Source: Bacteroidota bacterium (GTDB taxonomy: Bacteria; Bacteroidota; Bacteroidia; Cytophagales; Cyclobacteriaceae). From it: a stretch of 16,945 bases of DNA. This document shows, one piece after another, positions 6,708-13,421 of the stretch (within the stretch, counting starts at the first letter, position 1; every line of letters starts with the position of its first letter). The notes under the pieces are model-generated. The model was given only the letters and a program-made list of their open reading frames with translations, had not been told where the DNA came from and did no database searches. A program made the translations under genes and the position numbers. The stretch covers positions 1-16,945 of the forward strand of contig QGUY01000058.1 in the NCBI GenBank assembly GCA_003242315.1. Direction: 5' to 3'.

Positions 6708-7556
6708 ATGGCCAAGAAGAAAAAAACTCCCGCTAAGGTAGCTAAGAAAAAGACGGCGGCTAAGCCGAAGGCAAAACCCGCGGCTAAAGCAGCTAAGAAG
6801 GCTAAAGCTGCCAAAGCGGCAAAGAAGAAGGCCAGCACGCGTACGCCGACAGCCCGGAAGGCAGCCGCCAAAAAGCCGGTGAAGAAAGCAGTGATCAACC
6901 AAAAGAAAAGTGTGAAGGTGGTTAAGAAGAAAAGTGTAGAAGCTCCGAAGGCAGCTGAGGCGCCCGTATCGAAATCCAAAGCGAATCCTCAGGTGAAATC
7001 CGAACAAAAGAACGCACAACCTGAAAAGGTGCGGATTGAGGCACCGCAAAAGGAACAGACTGTAGCAAAGCCTGCTACGGAATCGAAGCCATTGCCTCCT
7101 GTTGCACAAATGCACATGTTCCAGATCCCAAACCAGCGTCCTATCGCGCACAAGCCTGCGCGAACTACTACGGATGAAACGCGCACCCGCTACTCTGAAG
7201 AGGAGTTGCGCGAGTTTGAGAAACTCATACTTGAAAAACTTGAGAAAGCCCGCGAGGAGTATAAGATCCTCAAGGATACGCTGAATCGTACCAACGATGA
7301 GGGCACCGATGCTACTTCGGGAGGAAACACGAAAGTGCTCGAGGACGGAGCGGAAACGGCAGAAAAGGAAAATCTCAGTCAGCTTGCCGCACGTCAGCAG
7401 AAGTACATTACCAACCTGGAGAATGCGTTGATCCGCATTAAGAATGGTACGTATGGTATCTGCTCCGTGACGGGTAAACTGATTTCCAAGGAACGCCTCA
7501 TCGCCGTACCGCATACGACGCAGTCCATTGAAGCGAAAATGATGAAGCAGGACTAG
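6708..7556 (+). CDS. DksA/TraR-like regulator with long histone-H1-like N-terminal tail
   Basis: The first ~75 of 282 residues are almost only Lys, Ala, Pro and Thr in AKKK/AAKKA-type repeats, like histone H1 tails, and should bind nucleic acid without folding. Residues ~76-155 are a low-complexity linker. The C-terminal part is a DksA-like module: a coiled coil (~163-245; RYSEEELREFEKLILEKLEKAREEY) with an acidic tip D213-GAETA-218 resembling the DxxDxA of E. coli DksA, then a globular part YGICSVTGKLISKERLIAVP. C252 is the only cysteine in the protein, so a four-cysteine zinc site is impossible; this degenerate form is common in Bacteroidota. The role inferred from the family is binding RNA polymerase through the secondary channel and tuning initiation. 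It is first in a tight cluster, 4 bases before scpB. Confidence 0.85.
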   Translation: MAKKKKTPAKVAKKKTAAKPKAKPAAKAAKKAKAAKAAKKKASTRTPTARKAAAKKPVKKAVINQKKSVKVVKKKSVEAPKAAEAPVSKSKANPQVKSEQKNAQPEKVRIEAPQKEQTVAKPATESKPLPPVAQMHMFQIPNQRPIAHKPARTTTDETRTRYSEEELREFEKLILEKLEKAREEYKILKDTLNRTNDEGTDATSGGNTKVLEDGAETAEKENLSQLAARQQKYITNLENALIRIKNGTYGICSVTGKLISKERLIAVPHTTQSIEAKMMKQD

Positions 7557-7560
7557 CGCC

Positions 7561-8145
7561 TTGGACTTTCTTCAAAACCATATCGAGGCGCTCATCTTTT
7601 GTTCGCCGGCGCCCATTCGCGTCAGCGAGCTTGTAGCCTGTTTGTCCGAAATGTTTGGCGCTGAAGTTCCCGAAGAAGATGTTACGGGAGCTATCCAGCG
7701 TCTGGAGGAAAAGTACGCGCAGGAAGAGTTTTCTTTCCAGCTCTACAAGTCCTCCGGAGGCTACCAGTTTCTTACCAAACCTGCATACCAGGCGAGCATT
7801 GGCATAATGCTGAAGCAGCAGTCGAAGAAAAGACTTTCCACGTCTGCGATGGAGACGTTGTCGATCATTGCTTACAAGCAGCCGATCTCCAAGACAGAAA
7901 TAGAAAGCATCCGCGGCGTGAACTGCGACTACGCGGTGCAAAAGCTGCTCGACAAAGGCCTGATTGAAATCAAAGGAAAGGCCGATACCATCGGGCGTCC
8001 TATGCTCTACGGAACGTCTCAAAAATTTATGGAGTACTTCGGAATCAACGACCTTAGCGAACTGCCGACTCCGAAGGACTTCGCACACGAAGTGAATACC
8101 ATCGGCGAGAACATGGATCTTAAGGATGCCGATGCGCAAGGGTAA
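7561..8145 (+). CDS. scpB: Segregation and condensation protein B (kleisin-binding winged-helix protein)
   Basis: ScpB dimers bind the kleisin ScpA of the SMC-ScpAB condensin, which compacts and segregates the nucleoid. The 194 residues carry two winged-helix domains (~5-80 and ~90-160). The family signature LSTSAMETLSIIAYKQPISK (92-111) and GRPMLYGTSQKFMEYFGI (145-162) are both present. The start is TTG at 7561 (MDFLQNHIEALIFCSPAPI), four bases after the DksA-like stop; no ATG is available before the conserved first helix. Its end overlaps the pseudouridine synthase start by 20 bases, so the genes are translationally coupled. scpA is not in the window. Confidence 0.93.
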   Translation: MDFLQNHIEALIFCSPAPIRVSELVACLSEMFGAEVPEEDVTGAIQRLEEKYAQEEFSFQLYKSSGGYQFLTKPAYQASIGIMLKQQSKKRLSTSAMETLSIIAYKQPISKTEIESIRGVNCDYAVQKLLDKGLIEIKGKADTIGRPMLYGTSQKFMEYFGINDLSELPTPKDFAHEVNTIGENMDLKDADAQG

Positions 8146-9067
8146 AAGCTCTGCCGCTTCCGGCAGAGGAAAGACTTCAAGAAAAATTTCACGTTCGTCC
8201 GGTAAGGACGAAAGTAAACCGAAGCGTTCGGTACAATCCGATACGATTAGAACCAAACCGTCCCCGCGAAAGGAATTCGCTCCGGGTCGTGCAAAGAGCT
8301 ACCCAAAGCCGAAAGGAAAGGAATCGCAACCCCAAGTCGCCGATACCCTCGCGAAGGAAGGTCCGATACGACTCAATCGCTACATCGCCAACAGTGGTGT
8401 CTGCTCACGACGTGAAGCCGACAATCTGATCCGCATGGGCGTGATCACCGTAAATGGCAAGGTCGTTACGGAACTGGGCTACAAAGTAAACCCCGGGGAC
8501 AATGTTCGTTACGAAGGCAAGCTGCTCACAGCTGAAAAGCCGGTATATATCCTGATGAATAAACCGAAAGGCTATCTCACCACGACGCGGGATCCGAAGG
8601 AACGCGATACGGTCATGGCACTGATCGGAAACAAAGTGCGCGAAAGGATATATCCTGTGGGGCGTCTCGATCGCAATACTACCGGCTTGTTGCTATTGAC
8701 CAACGACGGAGAACTTGCAGAAAAGCTTTCGCACCCTTCGCATAACGTGAAGAAGATTTACAAGGTGGAGCTCGATCGGCCCATTGAAGCGGCCGACTTC
8801 GACAAACTCGTCAAAGGCGTACAGTTGGAGGAAGGGCGCGCTGTTCCGGATGATGCTGCAATTGTATCAGATGACCGAAAAACACTCGGCATCGAACTTC
8901 ACATTGGCTGGAACCGTGTTGTGAGAAGAATCTTCGAGGCGCTGGGCTATGAAGTGCGCAAGCTTGACAGGACAATGTATGCCGGACTCGACAAACGCGA
9001 CCTCCCGCGCGGCAAGTGGCGTCACCTCACAAAGCAGGAAGTTATCCGACTGAAACACTACCGGTGA
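8126..9067 (+). CDS. rluB: rRNA pseudouridine synthase, RsuA/RluB family
   Basis: The enzyme isomerises a uridine in ribosomal RNA. Residues ~1-78 form a basic low-complexity extension. An S4 RNA-binding domain follows at ~81-131 (IRLNRYIANSGVCSRREADNLI, VITVNGKVV). The catalytic RsuA-type domain has D182 in the motif VGRLDRNTTGLLLLTNDGEL. Later conserved elements are KKIYKVELD and GWNRVVRRIFEALGYEV, which supports RluB-like over RluA families. The exact target (23S helix 89 or 16S) is not provable here. ATG occurs at 8126 and 8132, and either start is possible. The stop TGA (9065-9067) abuts the stop of the convergent kinase gene with no spacer, so there is no terminator between them. Confidence 0.92.
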   Translation: MPMRKGKSSAASGRGKTSRKISRSSGKDESKPKRSVQSDTIRTKPSPRKEFAPGRAKSYPKPKGKESQPQVADTLAKEGPIRLNRYIANSGVCSRREADNLIRMGVITVNGKVVTELGYKVNPGDNVRYEGKLLTAEKPVYILMNKPKGYLTTTRDPKERDTVMALIGNKVRERIYPVGRLDRNTTGLLLLTNDGELAEKLSHPSHNVKKIYKVELDRPIEAADFDKLVKGVQLEEGRAVPDDAAIVSDDRKTLGIELHIGWNRVVRRIFEALGYEVRKLDRTMYAGLDKRDLPRGKWRHLTKQEVIRLKHYR

Positions 9068-10462
9068 TCACGCGTTTTCCAGTGTCACCGTAAAGGTTGT
9101 GCCTCTTCCATACTCCGACTCCACTTCGATTTTTCCCTTAACCTTTGCGAGCGCCTCTTTCACGATGTAGAGGCCGAGTCCTGTCCCTTCTGTTTCCTGC
9201 GATGCGCGGAAGAACATATCAAATATCTTGTTGACACTGTGCACGGGAATACCCTGTCCGTTATCTTCCACAGTAAAGATGACGGTGTCGCTGATTCTTT
9301 TAAACGTAATCTTAACGTAAGGGTCTTCCTGGTTGAGCCGGTGATACTTTACCGCGTTGGTGATGAGGTTGGACAGGACGATTGAAATCTGATTAGGGTC
9401 GGAGTAAAAGCTGTTGTCAGAATCTTTGTCATACTCGAGCCTGATGCGCGAAGCACCTTCAGAGAACTCTATATCGGAAATAACTTCCTTGACCAGGTCG
9501 CTGAACCGAATGGTCTGCATCTTTATGCCGAGCTTCTTCGTTTTTGATAGCCTCAACACGTCCGTCAAAATCATGTTCAGCTTTTGGGCGCGTTGCTCGA
9601 TCAGCTCCATGTAGTTCTTTCCCTTCTCTTCATTGAGCTCCATCTTGCCGAGGTATGTGAGTCCAAGAATGGAAGTTATGGGCGCGCGTAGGTCGTGAGA
9701 GGTGCTGTAGAGAAAACTGTCGAGATCCTTGTTTACCTGTCTTAGTTTTTCGCGTTCGTCTTCAAGCAACCACATCACCATGCCCATACTCATGATCGCA
9801 ATCATCATAAGGTTGATAAGCCCCCGTGAACCTGGCAACAACGCCTGCTCGCCGGCGGTATCAAAGATCATCATGGAGATGTGAAAGAACTGATAGCCCG
9901 CGTACGCGACGAAAGAAATGGCGAGTAACTTCTGACCCACCCCGCGTGTGAACTTTGGATTCCTCCACACAACAAATGCTGCCAGCAAAAAACCGATGCC
10001 CGAGATCAACGATCTTGACCCGATACGCAGAACGTATCGTTCATAACCTCCTTCGGGGTGTTGCCCGAATGCAAGTACTGTGACAACTCCGAGCAGCACA
10101 ACGCCGATGATAATGGATTGATACACTCTCCTCCTCACAGGTCTTGAGCGGACAAGCTGATACGAGCCGATGAGAATGTAGACAATGTGAAGAAATGCGC
10201 CGACCTGTGCGACGATGTTAAGCGGTATCCAGCCTACCGATGGATAGTTTTCATCTTCCAGGTTGGTCATCAGGATTACGGTGCTGACCATGTATATGGA
10301 GAACGCGAGCCAACTGCGCGACCATGTACGAAGAAAACGTCTTTCATATACAAGACTGAAATGCCGGAATATGAAAAACATGACGAGCCCGAGTGTGGCC
10401 TGGGCTACATATGTGGCAGATGGATCGGCGGCGAGTCCGAATAACTGTCTGAAGTACATCAA
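9068..10462 (-). CDS. 7-TM sensor histidine kinase (orphan)
   Basis: A 464-residue membrane kinase. Seven hydrophobic segments can be seen before residue ~235, at about 16-34, 51-67, 80-104, 114-133, 150-166, 178-200 and 214-233, with only short loops. This resembles 7TM-sensor kinases without a large periplasmic domain. The HisKA dimerisation domain carries the phospho-acceptor H256 in STSHDLRAPITSILGL. The HATPase domain has the N box LITNAVKYH (N369), G1 DNGQGI (400-405), F box FDMFFRA and G2 GTGLGLYIV. All catalytic motifs are intact. No response regulator gene is adjacent, so its partner is elsewhere. The start is one of two consecutive ATG codons at 10462 and 10459. It lies downstream of tRNA-Phe on the same strand, separated by a terminator-like region. 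Confidence 0.92.
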   Translation of the reverse strand: MMYFRQLFGLAADPSATYVAQATLGLVMFFIFRHFSLVYERRFLRTWSRSWLAFSIYMVSTVILMTNLEDENYPSVGWIPLNIVAQVGAFLHIVYILIGSYQLVRSRPVRRRVYQSIIIGVVLLGVVTVLAFGQHPEGGYERYVLRIGSRSLISGIGFLLAAFVVWRNPKFTRGVGQKLLAISFVAYAGYQFFHISMMIFDTAGEQALLPGSRGLINLMMIAIMSMGMVMWLLEDEREKLRQVNKDLDSFLYSTSHDLRAPITSILGLTYLGKMELNEEKGKNYMELIEQRAQKLNMILTDVLRLSKTKKLGIKMQTIRFSDLVKEVISDIEFSEGASRIRLEYDKDSDNSFYSDPNQISIVLSNLITNAVKYHRLNQEDPYVKITFKRISDTVIFTVEDNGQGIPVHSVNKIFDMFFRASQETEGTGLGLYIVKEALAKVKGKIEVESEYGRGTTFTVTLENA

Positions 10463-10552
10463 AGAAGACTAAAGCCAAAAAAACTAATACAAAGAAAATG
10501 ATAGTTTTAACTAAATAAGGTAAAATTGGACTTTCGGAGGGAACTTGTTGGC

Positions 10553-10595
10553 AAAAAAATACCGAAAGTCGGAAAGTGACGGTTTGAGAAACCGT
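10553..10595 (-). terminator. Terminator-like region after tRNA-Phe
   Basis: On the minus strand a perfect 7-bp hairpin ACGGTTT-CTC-AAACCGT (10595-10579) is followed by a smaller hairpin CCGA-CTT-TCGG (10572-10562) and then TA plus seven T (10559-10553). The second hairpin with its T-run has the form of an intrinsic terminator, although its stem is only 4 bp. It would insulate the kinase gene from tRNA transcription. Confidence 0.55.
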
Positions 10596-10609
10596 GAAAT
10601 GAGGAGTTG

Positions 10610-10682
10610 TGGTGATGGACGGAATCGAACCGCCGACACAAGGATTTTCAGTCCTTTGCTCTACCAACTGAGCTACATCACC
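10610..10682 (-). tRNA. tRNA-Phe (anticodon GAA)
   Basis: The 73-base minus-strand gene folds as a full cloverleaf: acceptor GGTGATG / CATCACC (7/7 pairs), D stem GCTC/GAGC with loop AGTTGGTA, anticodon stem AAGGA/TCCTT with loop CTGAAAA, and T arm GGCGG-TTCGATT-CCGTC with one G-U pair. The anticodon GAA is at 10649-10647. The discriminator base is A. The 3' CCA is not encoded, so it must be added after transcription. Confidence 0.97.
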
Positions 10683-10711
10683 AATACGGCGCCAGCCGGG
10701 CGAATAGGGGC

Positions 10712-10742
10712 CAAAAGTATATAATTTTATATTTCGTGCAAA
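10712..10742 (-). promoter_or_regulatory. Promoter for tRNA-Phe (consensus Bacteroidota type)
   Basis: The minus strand has TTTG (10742-10739), exactly 19 bases, then TACTTTTG (10719-10712). Both elements and the spacer match the Bacteroidota consensus. The predicted start lies ~25 bases before the mature tRNA 5' end at 10682, as expected for a processed leader. Confidence 0.75.
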
Positions 10743-10760
10743 ATTTAACTTGTTAGCCCG

Positions 10761-12077
10761 ATGCTTGTCCAGCAGATCCTGTTTGTGATTATCCTCGCTG
10801 CAACTGGCTACGTGGTCTGGCGACGGGCGCGTGGCATCGCGCGGAACATACGGATGGGACAGGGCGAGCTGCAGACCGACCGGCCGGGCGAACGCTTGCG
10901 CAACATGTTGCTTGTGGCGTTTGGGCAAAAGAAGATGTTCAAGAGGCCGTGGCCCGCGATCCTGCATTTTTTTGTTTACATCGGCTTCCTCGTAATCAAT
11001 ATTGAAATCCTCGAATTTATTGTCGACGGAATAGCGGGAACGCACCGGATATTTGCGCCCTATCTGGGCGGTCTGTATCCTGTGCTCATGAACATCTTCG
11101 AGTTTCTTGCCGTCGCCGTCCTCGCATCATGCGCGATATTCCTGCTGCGGCGCAACGTGGCCAAGGTTCGACGCTTCTGGTCAAGGGAGATGACGGCGTG
11201 GCCACGCCTCGACGCAAACCTGATCCTTACCGCTGAGATTCTTCTGATGATCGCCATCCTCACGATGAATGCCGCTGACCAGTGGCTGCAGGTGCGGACG
11301 CCTGAAAAATATCCGGCTTCGGGAACACTATTTTTCAGCAGCATGCTTATGCCGCTGTTTAATGAAATGTCAACTGCGGCGCTGGTGGTAACCGAACGCG
11401 TTGCCTGGTGGTTTCACATACTGGGTATTCTTGGCTTTGCTATCTATATCACATATTCGAAACACCTCCACATCGTCCTTGCTTTTCCCAACACCTATTT
11501 TGCTCCGCTCAAGCCCCGGGGACAGATGAAAAATATAGAGGTCGTCACGAACGAGGTTCGTGCCATGCTTGGTCTTGGAGATGCGCCACAGACAGGAGCA
11601 CCGGGTCGCTTTGGAGCAAAGGACGTCAACGACCTTTCGCGGATCAGCCTCCTTAGTGCGTATGCCTGTACTGAATGCGGACGTTGCACAGATGAGTGTC
11701 CTGCGAACATTACAGGCAAGGCTTTGTCACCCCGCAAGATCATGATGGACACGCGCGATCGAATGGAAGACATTTCGAGAAGCCTGGCAAAAGGTGGCCC
11801 GGGTCTTGACGACGGCAAATCGCTCTTTGGTGATTACATTACGCGCGAGGAGATCAATGCTTGCACGGCATGTCAGGCGTGTGTGGAGGCGTGCCCTGTC
11901 ATGATCAATCCGCTGGAGATCATTCTTGATATTCGGAGATACATTGCGATGGAAGAGTCCGGCGCACCTGCAGCCTGGAACGCGATGTTTCAAAACATCG
12001 AGAATAATTTTGCTCCCTGGAAATTTCCGCCTTCCGATCGCTTCAACTGGGCGAACGAAGGCAGCAGAACGCAATGA
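10761..12077 (+). CDS. Membrane Fe-S oxidoreductase subunit: NarI-like cytochrome b plus two [4Fe-4S] clusters (HdrC/EMO-like)
   Basis: The 438-residue protein has a membrane part with helices at ~3-20, 66-90, 106-130, 152-172 and 213-232. His69, His95, His219, His235 and His237 are candidate heme b ligands, as in NarI-type quinone-reactive cytochromes. The cytosolic C-terminal part has two ferredoxin motifs: C303xxC306xxC309xxxC313P and C368xxC371xxC374xxxC378P. This matches the HdrC/GlpC-like half of membrane Fe-S oxidoreductases, including ETF:menaquinone oxidoreductases; the next gene supplies the HdrB-like half. Inferred role: accept electrons from a soluble donor and reduce menaquinone. 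The electron donor is not visible here. ATG at 10761 is firm. A weak -7-like TATATTTC lies at 10728-10735 in the AT-rich divergent region shared with tRNA-Phe. Confidence 0.87.
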   Translation: MLVQQILFVIILAATGYVVWRRARGIARNIRMGQGELQTDRPGERLRNMLLVAFGQKKMFKRPWPAILHFFVYIGFLVINIEILEFIVDGIAGTHRIFAPYLGGLYPVLMNIFEFLAVAVLASCAIFLLRRNVAKVRRFWSREMTAWPRLDANLILTAEILLMIAILTMNAADQWLQVRTPEKYPASGTLFFSSMLMPLFNEMSTAALVVTERVAWWFHILGILGFAIYITYSKHLHIVLAFPNTYFAPLKPRGQMKNIEVVTNEVRAMLGLGDAPQTGAPGRFGAKDVNDLSRISLLSAYACTECGRCTDECPANITGKALSPRKIMMDTRDRMEDISRSLAKGGPGLDDGKSLFGDYITREEINACTACQACVEACPVMINPLEIILDIRRYIAMEESGAPAAWNAMFQNIENNFAPWKFPPSDRFNWANEGSRTQ

Positions 12078-12086
12078 AATAGCTGA

Positions 12087-12881
12087 GTGGAAGAAGAACA
12101 AAAGATACCGACAGTGGCGGAACTCGCCGCGCAGGGAAGGTCGCCCGAAGTATTGTTCTGGGTCGGCTGCGCTGGCTCATTCGATGACCGTAGCAAGCGC
12201 GTCACGCGTGCATTTGTCAAAATATTACAGTCGCTGAAAATCGACTTTGCCGTACTGGGAACTGAGGAAGCCTGCACAGGAGATCCTGCACGTCGCGCCG
12301 GAAATGAATTCCTGTTTCAGGTTCAGGCGATCAACAACATCCAGGTTCTCAACGGTTACAATATCAAGAGGATGGTGACTACGTGTCCACACTGTTTCAA
12401 TACGATAAAGAATGAATATCCCCAACTCGGTGGCAACTATGCGGTGGAGCATCATTCCACTTTTCTGCAACGGCTCATCGATGAAGGACGTATTGTGTTG
12501 AAGGAAGGCGGCACGTTCAAGGGCCGTCGAATCACATACCACGATTCGTGCTACCTGGGACGGGTGAACGGTGTGTATGAAGCACCGCGCGCGGTGCTTG
12601 CCGCCCTGGATGCGGACCTCGTGGAGATGAAAAGGAGTCGCGCGAAAGGCCTGTGCTGTGGCGCTGGCGGAGCGCAGATGTTCAAAGAGCCCGAACCCGG
12701 AAAGAAAGATATTAACGTGGAGCGCACGGATGAAGCGCTCAATACCAATGCCGACACCATCGCCGTGGCGTGTCCGTTTTGCATGACGATGATGCGCGAT
12801 GGTGTGAAGGCCCGTGAGAAAGAATCAGAGGTAGCCGTAAAGGATATCGCAGAACTTATTGCAGAAAGGCAGGGTTTGTAA
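12087..12881 (+). CDS. HdrB-like Fe-S oxidoreductase subunit (CCG domain)
   Basis: The 264-residue protein has two cysteine-rich repeats of the heterodisulfide reductase B/GlpC type. The first has C28 (WVGCAGS), C63 in EEACTGDPARR instead of a CCG, and C100-P-H-C103. The second is canonical: C155 (HDSCYLGR), C190-C191-G and C229-P-F-C232. The second repeat should bind an Fe-S cluster, possibly the noncubane type described for HdrB; the first probably binds less or differently. Start is GTG at 12087, nine bases after the stop of the membrane subunit, so the two are cotranscribed and likely form one complex. No active-site evidence identifies the electron donor; ETF, lactate or glycerol-3-phosphate donors are possible by family. 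Confidence 0.88.
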   Translation: MEEEQKIPTVAELAAQGRSPEVLFWVGCAGSFDDRSKRVTRAFVKILQSLKIDFAVLGTEEACTGDPARRAGNEFLFQVQAINNIQVLNGYNIKRMVTTCPHCFNTIKNEYPQLGGNYAVEHHSTFLQRLIDEGRIVLKEGGTFKGRRITYHDSCYLGRVNGVYEAPRAVLAALDADLVEMKRSRAKGLCCGAGGAQMFKEPEPGKKDINVERTDEALNTNADTIAVACPFCMTMMRDGVKAREKESEVAVKDIAELIAERQGL

Positions 12882-12898
12882 GCTTAGGAATCGTACTC

Positions 12899-13396
12899 AT
12901 GTTTGTCGAATTTGATCAAATGCCCGACCACGCCAGGGTGTGGGTTTACATGGCGGACCGGCAATTTTCTGCCGACGAACGCAGCGTAATACACTCCATA
13001 CTCGGAGCATTCACCGCCGAATGGGCTGCCCACGGCGTACCGCTGCGCGCATCGTACACCCTAGCAGAAGACCGTTTTCTGATTTTGGCTGTGGATGAAT
13101 CACATCACACCCCCAGCGGATGTTCCATCGATTCGTCGGTGGGCGCGTTGCGGCAAATCCGGGAAGCAACCGGAATCGACTTTCTCGATCGCAAGGGCGT
13201 GCCCTTTTATTCTGAGGATGGCATTGGCGTTGTGAGGCTGGAAGAACTCAAACAAAAATATCGGGATGGCGTATGGGATGGTCAAAGCCTGACGTTCAAT
13301 ACATTGGCGAAGACCGTTGGTGAGTTTCGGTCGGCATGGAAGGTCCCGGCCGAGAACACCTGGCTAAAGCGCTATATGGAACCCAAATTTTGTTAG
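12899..13396 (+). CDS. Conserved-looking protein of unknown function, 165 aa
   Basis: No recognised catalytic domain. The 165-residue protein is soluble: no signal peptide or membrane helix. Features visible are a mixed alpha/beta N-terminal half (HARVWVYMADRQFSADERS, FLILAVDES), a compact motif SHHTPSGCSIDSSVGAL (69-84) with paired histidines and C75 that looks like a functional site, and a C-terminal stretch ending in WLKRYMEPKFC. Similar short proteins in Bacteroidota are sometimes labelled ABC transporter ATPase, but no Walker A or B motif is present, so that name is unsupported. It follows the HdrB-like gene by 17 bases and is probably cotranscribed with the redox pair. The 11-mer ATTTGATCAAA occurs just inside its start (12910-12920) and across its 3' end (13397-13407). 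Confidence 0.78.
   Translation: MFVEFDQMPDHARVWVYMADRQFSADERSVIHSILGAFTAEWAAHGVPLRASYTLAEDRFLILAVDESHHTPSGCSIDSSVGALRQIREATGIDFLDRKGVPFYSEDGIGVVRLEELKQKYRDGVWDGQSLTFNTLAKTVGEFRSAWKVPAENTWLKRYMEPKFC
12910..12921. repeat. Perfect palindrome ATTTGATCAAAT, copy 1
   Basis: A 12-bp perfect inverted repeat, nine bases past the start codon of the unknown 165-residue gene, where it also encodes part of EFDQM. Its first 11 bases recur at 13397-13407, and no other copy of TTGATCAA was seen in the window. It could be an operator or chance. Confidence 0.45.
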
Positions 13397-13401
13397 ATTT
13401 G
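13394..13401 (+). promoter_or_regulatory. Candidate -7 element for the PorE-like gene
   Basis: TAGATTTG matches TAnnTTTG exactly; its TAG is the stop codon of the preceding gene. No TTTG lies ~19 bases upstream. The predicted start (~13407) leaves a leader of ~15 bases to the ATG at 13422. Confidence 0.38.
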
Positions 13402-13407
13402 ATCAAA
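13397..13407. repeat. ATTTGATCAAA, copy 2, upstream of the PorE-like gene
   Basis: The palindrome TTTGATCAAA (13398-13407) overlaps the 3' end of a -7-like element and lies 14 bases before the PorE-like start codon. It shares 11 bases with the copy at 12910. Its position suits an operator for the PorE-like gene, but no regulator is identified. Confidence 0.45.
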
Positions 13408-13421
13408 AGGCACTTCGGGAT

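Noticed and set aside
6654..7514. 286-residue open frame on the minus strand opposite the DksA-like gene
   Set aside because: It is the antisense of Lys/Ala-rich codons, which rarely give stops; the product is a Leu/Phe/Arg-rich chain without domains, and the plus frame has a recognised domain.
10502..10513. Inverted repeat TAGTTTTAACTA upstream of the kinase gene as an operator
   Set aside because: Arms of only 5 bp in an AT-rich spacer are expected by chance, and no second copy or clear promoter was found nearby.
10344..11045. 233-residue minus-strand open frame spanning tRNA-Phe
   Set aside because: It reads through a well-folded tRNA gene, its promoter and its terminator, and overlaps two real genes.
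12911..12920. FNR/CRP-type binding site at TTTGATCAAA
   Set aside because: FNR sites need four bases between the TTGAT and ATCAA half-sites; here the halves overlap, so the known consensus does not apply.
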